NCBI GenBank assembly: GCA_033439765.1
Contig: JAULSN010000011.1
Coordinates: 558,001-622,000, forward strand
DNA from: Lasiosphaeria ovina
Lineage: Eukaryota > Ascomycota > Sordariomycetes > Sordariales > Lasiosphaeriaceae
DNA: 64,000 bases
Reading direction: 5' to 3'
Below are positions 10,778 to 23,369 of the stretch, in pieces. A model generated the notes under the pieces. It did not search any database, was not told the DNA's origin, and worked only from the letters and a program-made list of their open reading frames with translations. The position numbers were made by a program, and so were the translations under genes. Position 1 is the first letter of the stretch. Each line of letters opens with the position of its first letter.

Positions 10778-13700
10778 TTGAGGGAGCAGCTCGGCGAGGG
10801 CGCAAGCCGGCGAGAGACGCTTCTAATGATAATGCGTATTAATTCTTTTTTCTTTTTCATTTATCGCCTCAATTGCGCGGGTCCCGGCTTCAATCGGCAG
10901 GGGAGGGGACACGAAATTATACCAATACCAACGAGATGGATCAACGAAAGCAATAGAATGAGGGGGAAAGAGGGGATTGCGACAAGGTCACAAGACGCAA
11001 GAGGAGGGAACAGCAGCAGTAGCGGCAGAACAGCGGCTCCACACCCCAGCACACCGGCTTCCACAGCCCATCTCCTTTCTCTCTTAATGAGCGGTCCTTA
11101 CCTGGCGTCGTCATCATCATTGTCATCATTGTCATCATCATCATCATATAATGTGCGGGTTCCGGTGTTTTTCTTTTGTTAGGGGCAAGGGGCAGTGCGG
11201 CCGCGGCGGCCGCTGTGGCGTTTTTTGTTCGGTTTTGTTTTCGATGGCCTTGTCAACGGCGAGAATTTTTTGCATGGATCTCGCGTTCTTCACGCGGAGT
11301 GCTCGGCGTATTTGCTGTCCATATTTTGGAATTCGCAATCCTTAATTTTTCTCCCTTTTTTCCCTTGTCGTTCCATGGATTGGCCCAGTACAGGCGGAGA
11401 GGCCGGCTGGAGGTTTTTTTCTCTCTTTTGCTTTTCGGTGTTTGTGGTTGTTTGTCCTCGGAACTCCCGGAAGGCCAAAAGAGTTCTTTCCTTGAAGGGG
11501 ATAAACGTATGGAAACGCAGCGACTTCGTGTTGTGGCAGCTTTGGCTTTTGGATTGGGAAGGATCGCATGTGGCCGGCCTGGCTTGGAAGGAACACACGA
11601 CAGTGGAATCACCACGCATGTGGTTGATGACGCGCGCCTCGTACCTATCATGCGCCAAGTCATCTCAATTTTCTTTTTCTTTACCGTCTTAGCATTTTAG
11701 GAAGGCGGCTAGGGGCCACCCCTCACACATAATAGTGGTAATAAGTCCAAATTTGATACCAACGCAACGCAGAATTTTCCAAATAAGATGCGCGTGCACA
11801 GACATTCCAATCCAACCTCGTGGAGGGCCAGGAGCTAGCAATGAGTTTTGCCGGGTGCAACTCCATTGCGCGCTGAGGTTGCGGAAGACCGCCTCAACCG
11901 CGCTTTCCGCGCCTCACTGATCCGGAGAGCGCAATTGCAATTAAGGACAAGGTTCAAGAGCCGACCAGGATGACTGACCTGGAAAGACTGGAAGGTGCCT
12001 CCCAGCTTCCATCGCCACCGCAAGAATTAGTATTACTTCCATATTAGGCACCTTCCATAGGCACCCGCGTTGTTGGAATTCAAAATGTCACGGGTTTTCT
12101 GACGTCAGTCGTTGCATTGTTGGAACGGCATGAACGGAATCCTTTCCAGCCCAGGCCTGGAACAGCAGGAACGAAGGAAGAAACAAAAATTTTGTGGAAC
12201 ATGGATGTCAAAACCGTTTTTGTGTTCCCAGGCAGCTCCTCGCGAGCCGCCGCACAGCCGCACACCCTTGGAACGAACTCGAGATCGATAATATTGGCAT
12301 CCTTTGTATCTCGGATCTCGCTCCCGCGTATGACAGATGATAGGTCACCCGAGACCAGGGGTTCCACACGTGTCACGGTGTAACAAGTATGAGAAAGACA
12401 AAAAAGTTTGGTTCACCACACGTCCAACGTCATCCACGTTTGTTTCCGAGCTCCGAGGTGTTCGTATCGTGGGGGTATCGGTGGACGCAATTTAATTCAT
12501 GGCAGTGCTTGCTTGCTTGCTTGCTGCTGCGATTCCTCCTTTTCCCTTTTTTTCCCCCTTTCTCGGATCCTTATGCGAAGACATCGGGCACCGCCAACTG
12601 GCAATTGCCCGTTTGAGGAGTGGGAAGATAACAGGGGTATGGGAGGTGGCTATGAGGACTTGGAAAACCCCCCCCCCCAAACCTGTCTTCAAAAAGTACA
12701 CCGCCACTGCCAACTCAAAGGGACATGTAGCCTTAGGATTTAGACTCATGGAGCCTCCCACCCTACCTTTTCTTCTCCTCTTTTCCCCGACGGACCGACA
12801 AGCATGACAGCCCGCGCGCCTGTTGGTGTGATGTACCTGCTTTTCAAGATGACGGGACTGACAGGAATCCCACGAGAGTCAGCCACCAACGGCGGTTGAA
12901 GCCGCGGCGCGGACCCGGGCCGGGCCAATCGGCTTGATTGCCATGGTGCCCTCCCTCGACGTTGTGGTTGCCGTTCTCGGCCACATTTTCTTCCAAGTCA
13001 GAGTGTCAGAGTAGTTTCCCGGCGTGCCGGTTATCGTATGTATTTCTTATTTTTTTTTCTCTATTCTTTTTACTTTAAACCACAATAACTAAAATCTCTT
13101 CTTGTCCATGTTTCCACTTCTCTTTTCCAGTCGCCCGGATTTTCCCGCTTGGCAGCTGCAAGCGGCCGCGTCGGTTGGACGGATTCTCTCACCGGTGGAA
13201 GAGAAGGGAGGGCCCGTGTGGACAAGGAAGGATGCGGCAGGACGCGGGCCACACACACCGCACATACACCCACACACTCACACACATATAGGATTATGCC
13301 GGAAAGTTTTTTTCCCTTTCCAGATGCATCCACAGTAGTATTCAAGATTAGCGCACTGCCGTAAGTGGGGCTGTCAAATGCAAGAGGTGTGCGTTTGTGT
13401 GTCTGTGATATGTATATACTTGGCGGCTTTCGCCGTTTCATGGGAAAAACGACGTGGCAGCACCAGAGAGTGCCATGCCCGCTCTGACCTGGCTGCCGGG
13501 TCTGAGGGTTATGTAACTTCACGCTGAAACGTTGCTATTATAAAGAGATAGGGAAAAAAAGGAAACAGCCAGGGGCATGTGTGACATTTCCAGCTATTTT
13601 CGGCCTCTGTTCCAACTGCTTTGGGAAGTTGTTTTTAAAGTCTAATGATCCGCCTCGCTTGCACATTCCTGCTCGGCTACCGGGCAGGTGGTTTTATCAT

Positions 13701-14019
13701 CTTCTCTGTTTTCGTTTCAACGGGTATTGTTCCAATAGGCAATTTTCATGGCTTGCGGCAAAACTTTTATTTATCCTCCATTGCAGTTAATCTGCTCTAT
13801 ATCCCAGCTCAAGTCTAATCAGAAGAAATGAAAATATCAAGCGTCCCTCCGCGGTGTGCAGCTTCTGAACAACAACGTTGCCTCTCCTCAAACTATCTAT
13901 CAGGGTTCCAAAAGAGCGTCAGGAATAATCGAAAATCAAAGCAAAGTTGAAACCTGCCAGATGCGTCCAACATGACAAGCCCTTCCCGGCTGTGAGTCAA
14001 AGTCAAGTTTGACTGAAAC
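10778..14019. other. intergenic stretch, simple repeats
   Basis: No gene is supported in these 3.2 kb. Simple-sequence tracts include a TCA/ATC trinucleotide run near 11108-11146, a run of C at 12669-12680, and a CA-rich run at 13241-13288. Open frames on both strands lack domains. The first part is probably the 3' UTR of the ankyrin gene. Confidence 0.4.
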
Positions 14020-14339
14020 TCAGTGAGAGTGGTCAAAGTAAATGTTTTCGGGGGAGATATCGTGTTCGGACGGCGCGGGAGTGCGGCAGTAGCCGCAGGC
14101 ACGTCCTGGGATCACCCAGACTTCCTCGCCTTTGGCGGCGCAGGTTGGGCAGCGGACACCCGGGAGCTGGTCCCTTGTCAGCACAGGACGAGGCAAAATG
14201 TGGATATTTGGACTCAAATCACCATGATGCTTCTAATGCCCTCGCCTCTGGGGAGGATGATAGACTCATACCGGGGATCTAGGGCCAACAGCCCGGATCC
14301 ACGGGTGTCTCGCTCGTCCTGAATGATTTGGGGAAGCAT
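14020..14339 (-). CDS. small zinc-ribbon-like protein, 73 residues
   Basis: Two exons, 14339-14272 and 14173-14020, joined by a 98-base intron with GTATGA donor, CTGAC branch site and AAG acceptor, keep one frame for 73 residues. The start lies in a good context (CAAAATGC). The second exon holds two CxxC knuckles 15 residues apart (RCPTC and ACGYC) flanking EEVWVIPGR, which fits a four-Cys zinc ribbon. There is no signal peptide or membrane segment. I have an impression that similar orphan proteins exist in other Sordariomycetes, but I cannot name a family or a function. Support is the in-phase splice, the paired CxxC motifs and the coding-like composition; chance is not fully excluded. Confidence 0.62.
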
Positions 14340-17300
14340 TTTGAAGAGGTTGTGGTTGCTGGGTAGCAAGCGCGAGAGAGGTAAGGCAGTTGAGGTTATT
14401 GATGTTTGAATGAGGGGTGAAGATGAGTGAGTGGGTATGGACTGGCCGTGAGTTTGCTGGATGAGTTCAAGCTTGCTGCTGGAGATGTTGATTCAAACAA
14501 ACCTCTGACACGAGAACAGGCTGGTCTCCTGTCCAGTATTTATATCTTCACTCGACTCCCTACCTTGGTCCTTGCATCATTCGCCGCAAGCACCGGGGCA
14601 TTGTTCCGAAGGGGCACAGCGTTGAATGATACCTCGGACTATTATTAGTGGGAACGAGGAAGGAAGAAATGAAAACCAGCAAGCAAAGCAACCAAGCAAG
14701 CGCGGACCCAAGAAACGGCATGCAGGCAAGGTATACTTTCACAACCAGACATGAGATCGGTGAGGAAGAATGGCTAATTCGTGAACACTTGTTGCGAGAC
14801 GTGCCTATCAGGGGCCGGGACGGAGAGGGGGGAGGGGGGGAGGGGAGGGGGCATGTTCACTATTCCGCGGAGCCAGGGGGTTGTCCTTCCGCGCCGTGCA
14901 ACTTCCGGCAGTCCAGATAAGGACCGTCCTTTCCGATCACAGTAAAAGTTGGTTGTCTGGGAGAAGACAGCAACTCGCGTAGGACAAGGAAGTGGTGCGA
15001 CTACAAGTGAGTGCGTGCGTGGTGGTGGGTGTGAGTACGGGGGAGAGGGAGGGGCAAGGGCATGAACTGCCAGTCACGGTACTTTGTCGAGGATTTTTAT
15101 TGCCTCACGGAGCAGCGAGCCCTCCAAAGAGGCGAGCGGTCGAAGCGACAAAGAAGGCACCAGTCAGCGGCGGTGCAGCTTTACCGACAGAAGTATAGCG
15201 AGTGGGTGCATGTTTCCGACAGTGGGGGTCCACTTTAAAGCGCGCATCGAGCCTGCCACGTTTCCCTCGAGTTGTCGAGAGAGGGCAGAGGCGCCATTTT
15301 AGGTTGTCATCAAATTGGCTCTCGCGGCTGTTCGACTGGACTTTGTTCAAATGTCAGCGTGGTAGGTGGGTGGGCGGGCGAGCGTGAGGACGGATTTGGG
15401 GATTACCTTCCATTAATTACTGCGTAATAGGTCGTTCTAGGTACCTGAGGTACTGCACCCTAGCAGTGGGGCTGCATGGCAGAGCAATCCATCCCCGGTC
15501 TCGACTTGCATGGCACCCACGCCGCGCAGGAAAGAGCGACTGGGGCAACTGCGACCACTGGGACAGACAGTGGCAGGTAATACAAGTTTTGTATTACAAC
15601 AGATGCTAGAAGATTTAAGAGGGCCAGAAGCAGACTCTCAATGACAAGGGGCTGCCCACAGGTTATATTGCATGCCCGTACATACCTTACATGCTATAAT
15701 ATGATGTCCTGCAGGCAGGCTGTAGCTTCCATAGGTACGAAGTATGTATAGCACAGTGCCACAGTGTGCCGCAGGGCCGGCACTTTTTCCCGGAAAGGCA
15801 TGTGCAACCTGTGGTGACCTAGGTTGGCAGTTGCGCCTGGGGTAGCCCCGGCGGCCCCCAAGAAACGGTGCTTTCGCGCGTCGCTGATCCCCGAGAATGA
15901 GATAACATGGGAACTTGCGGTAGACAAAGTAGGTGCTGATGCGGTGCAGACGGCTTGCATATGCCAAGGCCGCAGCGTAAGCGGCCTAAGCTCCCCCATG
16001 CGGTGCTGGCTTGTCAAAATTGCGGGAGGGCTTCGGACCGTCCGATGTGGCTTGAGCCTTTGATGTGCGTGTGTTGACGTGGTCAGACGGCCGGAACGTC
16101 CTCTCTGGCTCCATCCCGCGCCGCCTGCAACCACCGCACCCACCCACCAATCCCCCTGAGGCCGGTGAAGAAGTGGAGAAGAAACCTCACGGCTCGTTGC
16201 CGGAATGCGCCATGTTGCCGCAGCCGAGTGCCTGCCAGTGCGCTTCGGCACGTCTCGACCGCGCTCTAGTGACATCGCCAAGCTCGAAGACGCAGATGTG
16301 CTAACGCTCGACCGGCCCTTTTACCCTCCACCCCTCCCCTCCTCTCAGAACTAGTCTAGTTCCAAATCCCGTCTACCGCTCCCTCCCGGTCGGTCTGTAA
16401 CTGTTCACCGCATCGTCATCCGCCGCATCGCGTCACCGTGACATTAGAAGCTATTCTGGGTCAACAATTTGGCTCATGCTCTCTCGTCATGAGCTAGTTC
16501 TAGGAACGGCTATTTACCCGACAATAAGTACTGCAGACTGTGCAGAGAGAGAGAGCCCTGACCCACGGCCGTGCATCATCGTGTGTCACAGTCTGAACTC
16601 GGGCCACTCCCCGATTCTTTTACACATTGGCCTTCCGTCGTGACTCCACCACTCACTCGCTCTACCTACCTTGGTAATTCCCGAAATGAAGGACGGCCCG
16701 TCGTCGTACCACTCTCCGCACCCCGCGTCCACGGCCGACACCTCCTGCCATCGTGGTAACACACATGGTCACGGTCACATCTGTCCCACTCTTGTTGTTG
16801 GGCGGAAAGGCGGCTAAATGAGGCCATTTGAGATTTCTGCTCACGTTATTTTTGCTCAGGCATCTTGTCAATCTGACGATGCATACATATATATATTATA
16901 AGCTTCCCAGCCTCAAGACCCGAATTGATTGTGCTAATACCTTGGTTGCCCTCTCAGGACCCGGACTCGGATCTCCAACAACGAACGCCACGGCGGAAGA
17001 AACCGGATGATCAACATGGCCTTCCTCATCAGTGGCTACGGCAGTCGTTTTCGGGTGACAGGAAGGTCCCTTTTGATGGCAGTGTTGAAATTCATGGGCT
17101 TTCTCGGTTGCATCCCGCCCAGCAAGTGACGACGCAGCGTTTGTCTCTCTCCAGTCTCTCTTTGGCACGGTGTTACTCCATACCTAAGGTACTTTCACAA
17201 GGGGCATTGAGTCAATTTGAAAGGCCCTAGACAGTATACGAAACAGCAAGTAAGCAGAATAATGCACAAGTGATGATATCCAACCAGCCCCTTTTCATGA

Positions 17301-17476
17301 TAACCATGAAAACAAACCCCCTTTGGTCCTTCCGCCGTTGAAAGTCATAACTCAAACACAATCTACAACTCTAGACGCCAACGCTAAAATTCAAAATGTT
17401 ATATTGATCCGACAACGTGCAACCACGTAACACGACACCACGCAACCACGAAGAGAAAACAAAAGCAAAGCCGCCA
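14340..17476. other. intergenic stretch with G-rich tract
   Basis: No gene is supported. Positions 14825-14851 form a run of G blocks separated by single A residues that could fold as a G-quadruplex, 490 bases upstream of the small zinc-ribbon-like gene. A GA dinucleotide run lies near 16543-16556. The end is the 3' flank of the P450 gene. Confidence 0.4.
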
Positions 17477-19186
17477 TCACTGCACCATCTTATCGACCAG
17501 CGTGACGTCGCACTTGCCGCCCTTGGGGTAGATGAAGCACCTGAGGCGCATCTCCATCATGTCGTCGGTCATGCCGGGGCCGAGGCGGGCGCCTCTCATC
17601 TCGCGGAAGAAGAGTGCCGTGGCGAGGCGGAGCTCCATCCTGGCGAGCGCCACGCCGACGCAGGATCGCGAGCCGCTGCCAAAGTTGGCCGCGATGCGCC
17701 GCTGCAGGTCGGGCATCTGCTTCTCGTCGTCGAAGCGCGTCTCGTCAAACCTGTTGTGTCATTTGTCAGCCGTTGAGCTTACTCAAATCCCCCCCCCCCC
17801 CCTCTTTTTTTTTTTTCATAGCCAGCCTCTCCCAGAGGAATCAACTCTGCCTTGCGTCGGGGGGATTCTTACCGCTCGCCGTCAGGGAACAGCGCGTTGT
17901 CCCGGGCCATGGCATACGTAAAGGTTTGCACCTGGGTACCGGCGGGGATCGGGAGACCGTTGAAAGTGACGCCGTCCTGGACCACGACGCGGCTGGCCGG
18001 GGACGAGCCCGTGCTGTGCAGGCGCAGCGACTCGGCGATGACGCCGTTGAGCAGCGGCAGCGCGAGGAGGTCCGTGTCGTTGAAATCCGGCGGCAACGCG
18101 GCCACCTCGGTCTCGAGGCGGCTGCGGAGACTGGGCTGCCGGAGGACTTCCCACACGATGTACGTCAGCATGACGGCGGTGGTGTCGGCGCCGGCCACCA
18201 GGAACTCGGCCACCTCGGAGCGGACCGTCGCGTCGGTCAGCTTGGACTTTTCGCCGCCCTCGCCCGCTTTGTCGGCCTCGGCGAGCATGTCGCTGAAGAG
18301 GTTCGGCCGGTCGCTGTTGACCGCGCGCAGGTTGCGAATGGCAATGCTACCTCTGGCGAAGACCAGGTTGCTGGCGTTGATGATGTCGTGCACCGTCTGG
18401 AAGGGCAGAACAAGTTTCAACAGCCGCAGGACCGAGCCTGGGAATAGCCATTGCAGCGCCATGCTGAAGCCCACGAACTGGAGCGCCGTCAGGAACTCGT
18501 CGTTTTCCTTCAGGTCAGCCTTCTGGAGCATGTCGAACGACTCGCCAAACGAGAGGAGAGAGATGACGTCGGACGCCATGATGTACCACCAGCGGGAGAC
18601 GTTGGCGACGCCGCTTGTCGCTTCGCCCTTGATGCAGCGCACGGCCAGCTCGGCCTTGGCTCTGATCGCAGGCTCCCAGTTGCGCCGCAGCGTGTCCAAC
18701 GTCAAGCCGCGGGCCAGCAGCCGACGTCGAATCCTGTGCTCGTGGGGGTCGGTCAGGGTGAACAGGAACTTTTCGGGAACGATGAGCGGGAATTCGATTT
18801 TCATGAAGATGCCACGGCTGCGATGGACTTGTTCCCAGTGGCCGGGGTCGGCGGTCGCCACGACATATGGTTCAGGACGGACCAGCGGGCCATAACGTTG
18901 ATGCAGCCCGTGGAACCACTGGAGCTCGTCGCCCACGATGCGATGGTAGTGGTTGACGAGCGACGTGAAGCGCGAGTACCATGGTCCCGGGATGTGGGAG
19001 AGGTTGTTTCGAAACCCAGAGATGAGTGTCTGCACATCGCTACCCAGGTTAGCTCCGGCCGGGCAACCGGGACGGATACCCTGCGGGAAACCGGTTGAGG
19101 AGGTAGTTGCTGACCTTGACGATAAAGTAAATGGTAAAAATCAGCAACCCGTAGGCACAGACCAAAAGAGACATGAACGCGGACAT
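17477..19186 (-). CDS. cytochrome P450 monooxygenase
   Basis: Three exons read as 19186-19080, 19039-17873 and 17750-17477 give about 515 residues, the usual P450 length. Residues 5-25 form a hydrophobic N-terminal anchor, so the enzyme should sit on the ER facing the cytosol. Further on come the IPGPWY proline hinge, the I-helix AGADTT (about 318-323) for oxygen activation, the K-helix ESLR (about 372-375), a PDGERFDETRF segment in the PERF position, and the heme-binding FGSGSRSCVG with the Cys ligand near 455. The enzyme should insert oxygen into a hydrophobic substrate using electrons from NADPH-P450 reductase; the substrate is unknown and no biosynthetic backbone gene lies nearby. The first intron as drawn is only 40 bases, so the exon 1/2 junction is the least certain part. 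The second intron has long C and T runs (17791-17818). Confidence 0.9.
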
Positions 19187-20110
19187 TTTGACGGCGCTAT
19201 CGAGATCTGCCTACGGTCACTCGGACAATCCTCTTTGAATAACTCAGCGGCAAAGGATCCAGGTGCCTGATCCTGCTCTATTTGTGCATTTTCCTTTGCC
19301 CCAATCCGCCGAAATTCCAGCCACCGTTTCACAAGTTGGTACTCTCTATTGGGTTGAACCTCGGATTTCCATGGCGGCAAAGAATCTTGGCTCCTTTTTT
19401 TTTCTTGGTTGCGAGATCAACCACCAAAAGAATTGAGGAATTAGCATGTGTCGGCCTCCCAAACCTCCGCCGCTCAGACCATGTGCCACAGGTTTCAAAT
19501 TCTCAAATTCCAGCAGGCCGCGAACTCGCGCCCTTTGCGGCAAAGTTTAGAAACCCCACTTAACGCCGCGCTTTTACGAGAGTCTCGCTCCCAAATACGG
19601 CACTGAATTATGAAAAGGGCAGTCTGTGCCTGGCCCCCCAAGTTGGTGGCGCCAACCCTGGGGCAGATCCCGCCAACCCGCGGCCCGGCCTTGTAGACCC
19701 AACAGCGTCAGCCTAAAAGCGGCGGCGGCGCACCTTTCCGCGCATCCCGGCCCCCCTTTTCCGTCCCAATGAGGGCGACACAAGTCCGAAAATCTCGGTC
19801 CCAATGATACGCTCCGACCGACCAGGCCGCGCGCCAACCCCCGTCGGCGTCTGGCAGTACAAACCCACCAACGACCGCTACTTGTAACAAGGTGACCCAA
19901 GTGGGGGTTTCTTCTTTTTTCGGTTTTCTTTTTTTATCCTCACAAGTTGTTCACACTTCTTTGCAATCGTCGGTCGCGTCGGTTGCTAGAATGGGTCACA
20001 TAGGCCGAACAATCCCGTCCTGAAGAACGACCGCAACCGCAGAAATCACTGTTATTCTGGCAACAGCTAAAGACATCGCAACGGCAAACTCACACACTCC
20101 CGCGGGGCAT
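19187..20110. other. P450 promoter side and M4 3' flank
   Basis: About 0.9 kb without a supported gene between the P450 start and the M4 peptidase stop, both on the minus strand. It should contain the P450 promoter. No distinct regulatory site is recognised. Confidence 0.35.
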
Positions 20111-21519
20111 TTAGCGCTGACGCACCACACCGACCTCGTTCCAGGCGTCGCGGACAATCTTGGCCCCCTCATCTCCGTACAGCCCATGGGCAACGTCGGT
20201 CGTGGCATCGGCAAACTGGATGAAAGTGCACCGGGGAGGAACGCTGCCGCTGTTCATCGTCTTCCACCAAATCTGGCCGGCCTTCTCCCAGGAGTAGCCG
20301 CCGAACGCAACCGAGGCGAGGTAAAAGGCTCGGTTTGGGATCCCACTGAACATGTGCACGCCGCCGTTGTCCTCGGTGACGGGCTGGTATCCAGCCATGG
20401 ATGCCGGCTGGGGATCCTTGCCCTGTGCAGTGTCAACAACGAACAAGGATGGAAGGCATCGATGACTCAAGAACGTGGGCTTGAGGGAACTGGATACTTA
20501 CAAATCGAGGGTCGTCATAGGCAGTGCCGGGTTCCTTCATGCTCCTCAGCGCAACTCCCTTGACGTCGGGCAGCAGGCAGCCTTCGCCGATGAGCCAGTC
20601 AGCCTTGTCGGCCGTCTCATCCTCGACAAGCTGCTTGACCATGATGCCAAACACATCTGATATGTGCTCATTCAATGCACCCGCTTGGCCTTCATACTCC
20701 AGCGGACTCGTGTGCTCAGTGACGGCATGCTAGCATCAACGGGTTAGCATCTTTGAGAATTCAGGGAGCAGTGAGACCATAATCGGTACTTACGGTCAGT
20801 TCATGGCCAATGACATCGATGCAGTTGGTGAAGTGGTAGAGAAACGTATGGCCGTCACCGAAGACCATCTGCATCCTGTCGGGATCCCAAAACGCGTTCT
20901 CGTACCCCTTTCCAAAGTGCACCGAGCTCAGGACGTGCATGTTCTTATTGTCGATGCTCTTCCACTTGAAAAATTTCTCGTAGAAATCGAGCACCTTGCC
21001 GACGTTGTCGTAAGCCTGGTTGACCACCTCGTCCTTGGCGACTTTCTGGCCCTCGACTCGTACCACGGTGCCAGGGAGTTTGTTTTCGTTCTGGGTGTGC
21101 TTCGCGTCGTAGACGGCGCGGTAGAAGCCGTCCGTCTCGGGCTTTGGGGCGAGGGACTGCTGCTCGACCCCTCCCTCCCCGGACAACGACTGCTTGTACG
21201 CAGCCGTCACGAGCTTGATCTGGTCGCAGTCGCGGCGGGCGCGCTGTCTGGTCTCCTCGTCGACTCCCTCGGCCTCAGCAATGTGCTGAAGGAGGATTTC
21301 GGGGACGATGGACTGCTGCTGGTGCAGCGCCGCATGCTGCTGGCGTGCACGCGGCTGGCTCAGGGCGGCAAAGCGATCACAGCGCCTGGACGTGTACTCG
21401 TGGCGGTGGTTGAGAGAGCGCAGGGCTGCTTCGCGTCCGTCATCGTCGACGCCATCTTGGCTCTCGGCGATGCTCTGGAGAAGGTAGGGTGGGACCACGC
21501 CACAGATGTGGGAAGACAT
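20111..21519 (-). CDS. protealysin-like M4 metallopeptidase
   Basis: Exons 21519-20794, 20729-20502 and 20422-20111 give 421 residues from the ATG before SSHICGVVPPYLL; the frame is open to 21609, which would add 30 residues. Zinc-binding HELTH is at 239-243 (catalytic Glu 240), the third ligand is Glu 263 in GALNEHISD, Asp 267 follows, and the transition-state His is in GGVHMF near 341. All match thermolysin spacing. The N terminus lacks a signal peptide and carries the short protealysin-type propeptide motif VVPPYLLQSIAE (8-19), repeated in diverged form as IVPEILLQHIAE (71-82). Intron 1 falls inside the HExxH motif, between Thr 242 and His 243. M4 enzymes are mostly bacterial, so ancient horizontal transfer followed by intron gain is likely. 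The product is probably an intracellular, self-activating neutral protease. Confidence 0.92.
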
Positions 21520-23369
21520 GATGGGCCGCTGGAAGTTTAGGCGCCCAAGTCTAGGCCGGCGGGGCAGGCAGTCTCTGGCAGTACGGACGGCGGTGAGGGG
21601 CAGGCGCATTTGACACTACGAGGCAAGAGCAAGTGATCGACCCGAGAGGAGCCAGTCTTGAGGAGTAGGAAGGCGCAAACATGGCAGCGGGGTGCCGTTC
21701 TCTTTTTAATATCTCTTCCCTTCCCTTCTATCTCTTCCGCGGGCTTTTCCTCTTCCGCGGGCTCCCATGACGACGTCAGCTCAGTTGTGTCTTTTTGGCG
21801 TTGCGTGCGTCATTAGCGTGCTAGGTTTGTCTCTGTTGGTTAGGATGTGTCGCATTTCGGCCACTCTCGTCCGTCAGGAGGAAGCCTTCGTGGGGTGGGG
21901 CTGTGCAAGAGGGGCGACAGTTGGAGCCCCCTGGCAGCAACCCCGCACGGCACGAAGCGGTAGGATTAGCGCCCTGCTGCCCTACGAAAGAAGCCCCTGA
22001 CGCGCGAAGTGGGACTCGATGCCCTGGAAAGAGCAGATCAGCAGGACGCATCACTACCCAGAACCTGGAAGGCATCGACGTCCCGGGAGGGCAACTACCA
22101 CGTACTGACCATGCAGAAGCGGATGCAAACAGGGCTTCTCCAATGGGTTGGGATGCCAGCTTGCCAGCCTGGCTGGGAAGGAACACCACGTCACCCCCAC
22201 GCACTCGGAGGCCCTCTTTCTCACGCACCCTGTGGGCGACAAAAGACAATCTGAAAGCTGCCATGGAGGTTTCAGTCCGCAACGCGTTTGGGTTACACAA
22301 CTGGAAGATCTCCTTCGAAGCGGGCTGTTATCAAGGCCACCAAGATAAGCTCGTGATTTTGTGATTTGTTTGATGAACACACCACATTGCAGAGGAACCA
22401 ACATTGCTTTGCCAATCATGTGGCTCTTCAATGTGACTGATCAGCCCGTCAGCGTCTTGACCGAAGGACTTCCAGCCGCAGCCGGCTGCCTGCGGTGCCG
22501 CCTCCAGTAATGCGCCTTAGCAAAGCCCCATTGTGGATGGGATGGAGCGCCATCCACTTTATCAAGAGTCTCCGATTTCATGCAGATTCTCTCAGCCGCA
22601 GTGGCAACCAAGAGCCTAGGCCTTCTGACGCCTGGTATCTTGGGTTGCATCGTTCTTCCCCGCCCCGGTAATTAAAGTCCGATATGGAAGGTATGCTCGG
22701 TAACTGATGTATAATTCGTCAACTCAATCAGAGGCGCAAATCGATCTCGCGGCTAGTTGGATCCCGTTTGACAATCAGCGCCCTCGCGCGCCATGACGCT
22801 GTCGAGTTCTGTTATGTATTCGTACCTTGGTGGCCCGGGGTCCCCGCCTTTCATAATTATATGTTCAATGATCGCCCTGAGCCACTCATCGGAACGTTGC
22901 CAGCAGAATTTCCCATGTCTAGAAGAACTTGAAGCAGTATCGAAAACTACGACCCTGATGATGGTTAGCGGCGATAGACTCTCGGCCATAAAACCACGAC
23001 TACGGTTCATTGCTCCGGGGCTTGTTTAACCTGAAACGATCAGTGATTGGTGTTTATTTCAATATCCAATAGTTTCCAAACATAGTACAAGGTGGTTGTT
23101 GACATGCAAATACAACCTGTTTTCATCCAACCAGCCTGAGTCCAAGAGTCAAGTCAGTGATCAAAACTTGGACAACAGGTCTTGATGACTTGAGGCCGAA
23201 AGACAGCATGAAAGCCGCGGAATCGCCTCGCTGTTTTAGATTAGACCCAACTCATTCGGGGTGAAATCGCGATTGACTGCATAGCCCGTGGAGTTGCATT
23301 CCATTGTTGGCCCTCGTATCATCGCCAAAGGCGTGAATTCTACGTTTATTTAACAATAACCTCTGGCGT
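21520..23369. other. intergenic stretch
   Basis: The first 200 bases should be the M4 peptidase promoter and leader, with CT-rich runs at 21700-21765. The remainder (21770-23369) shows overlapping open frames on both strands without domains, and nothing further is supported. Confidence 0.35.

Noticed and set aside
14825..14851. G-quadruplex-like tract as a regulatory element
   Set aside because: The sequence can form four G-runs, but its location 0.5 kb from a small gene gives no evidence of function; noted only within the intergenic entry.
21821..22364. Overlapping open frames of about 155 codons on both strands
   Set aside because: Neither has domains, a signal peptide or splice-supported extension; treated as noncoding.
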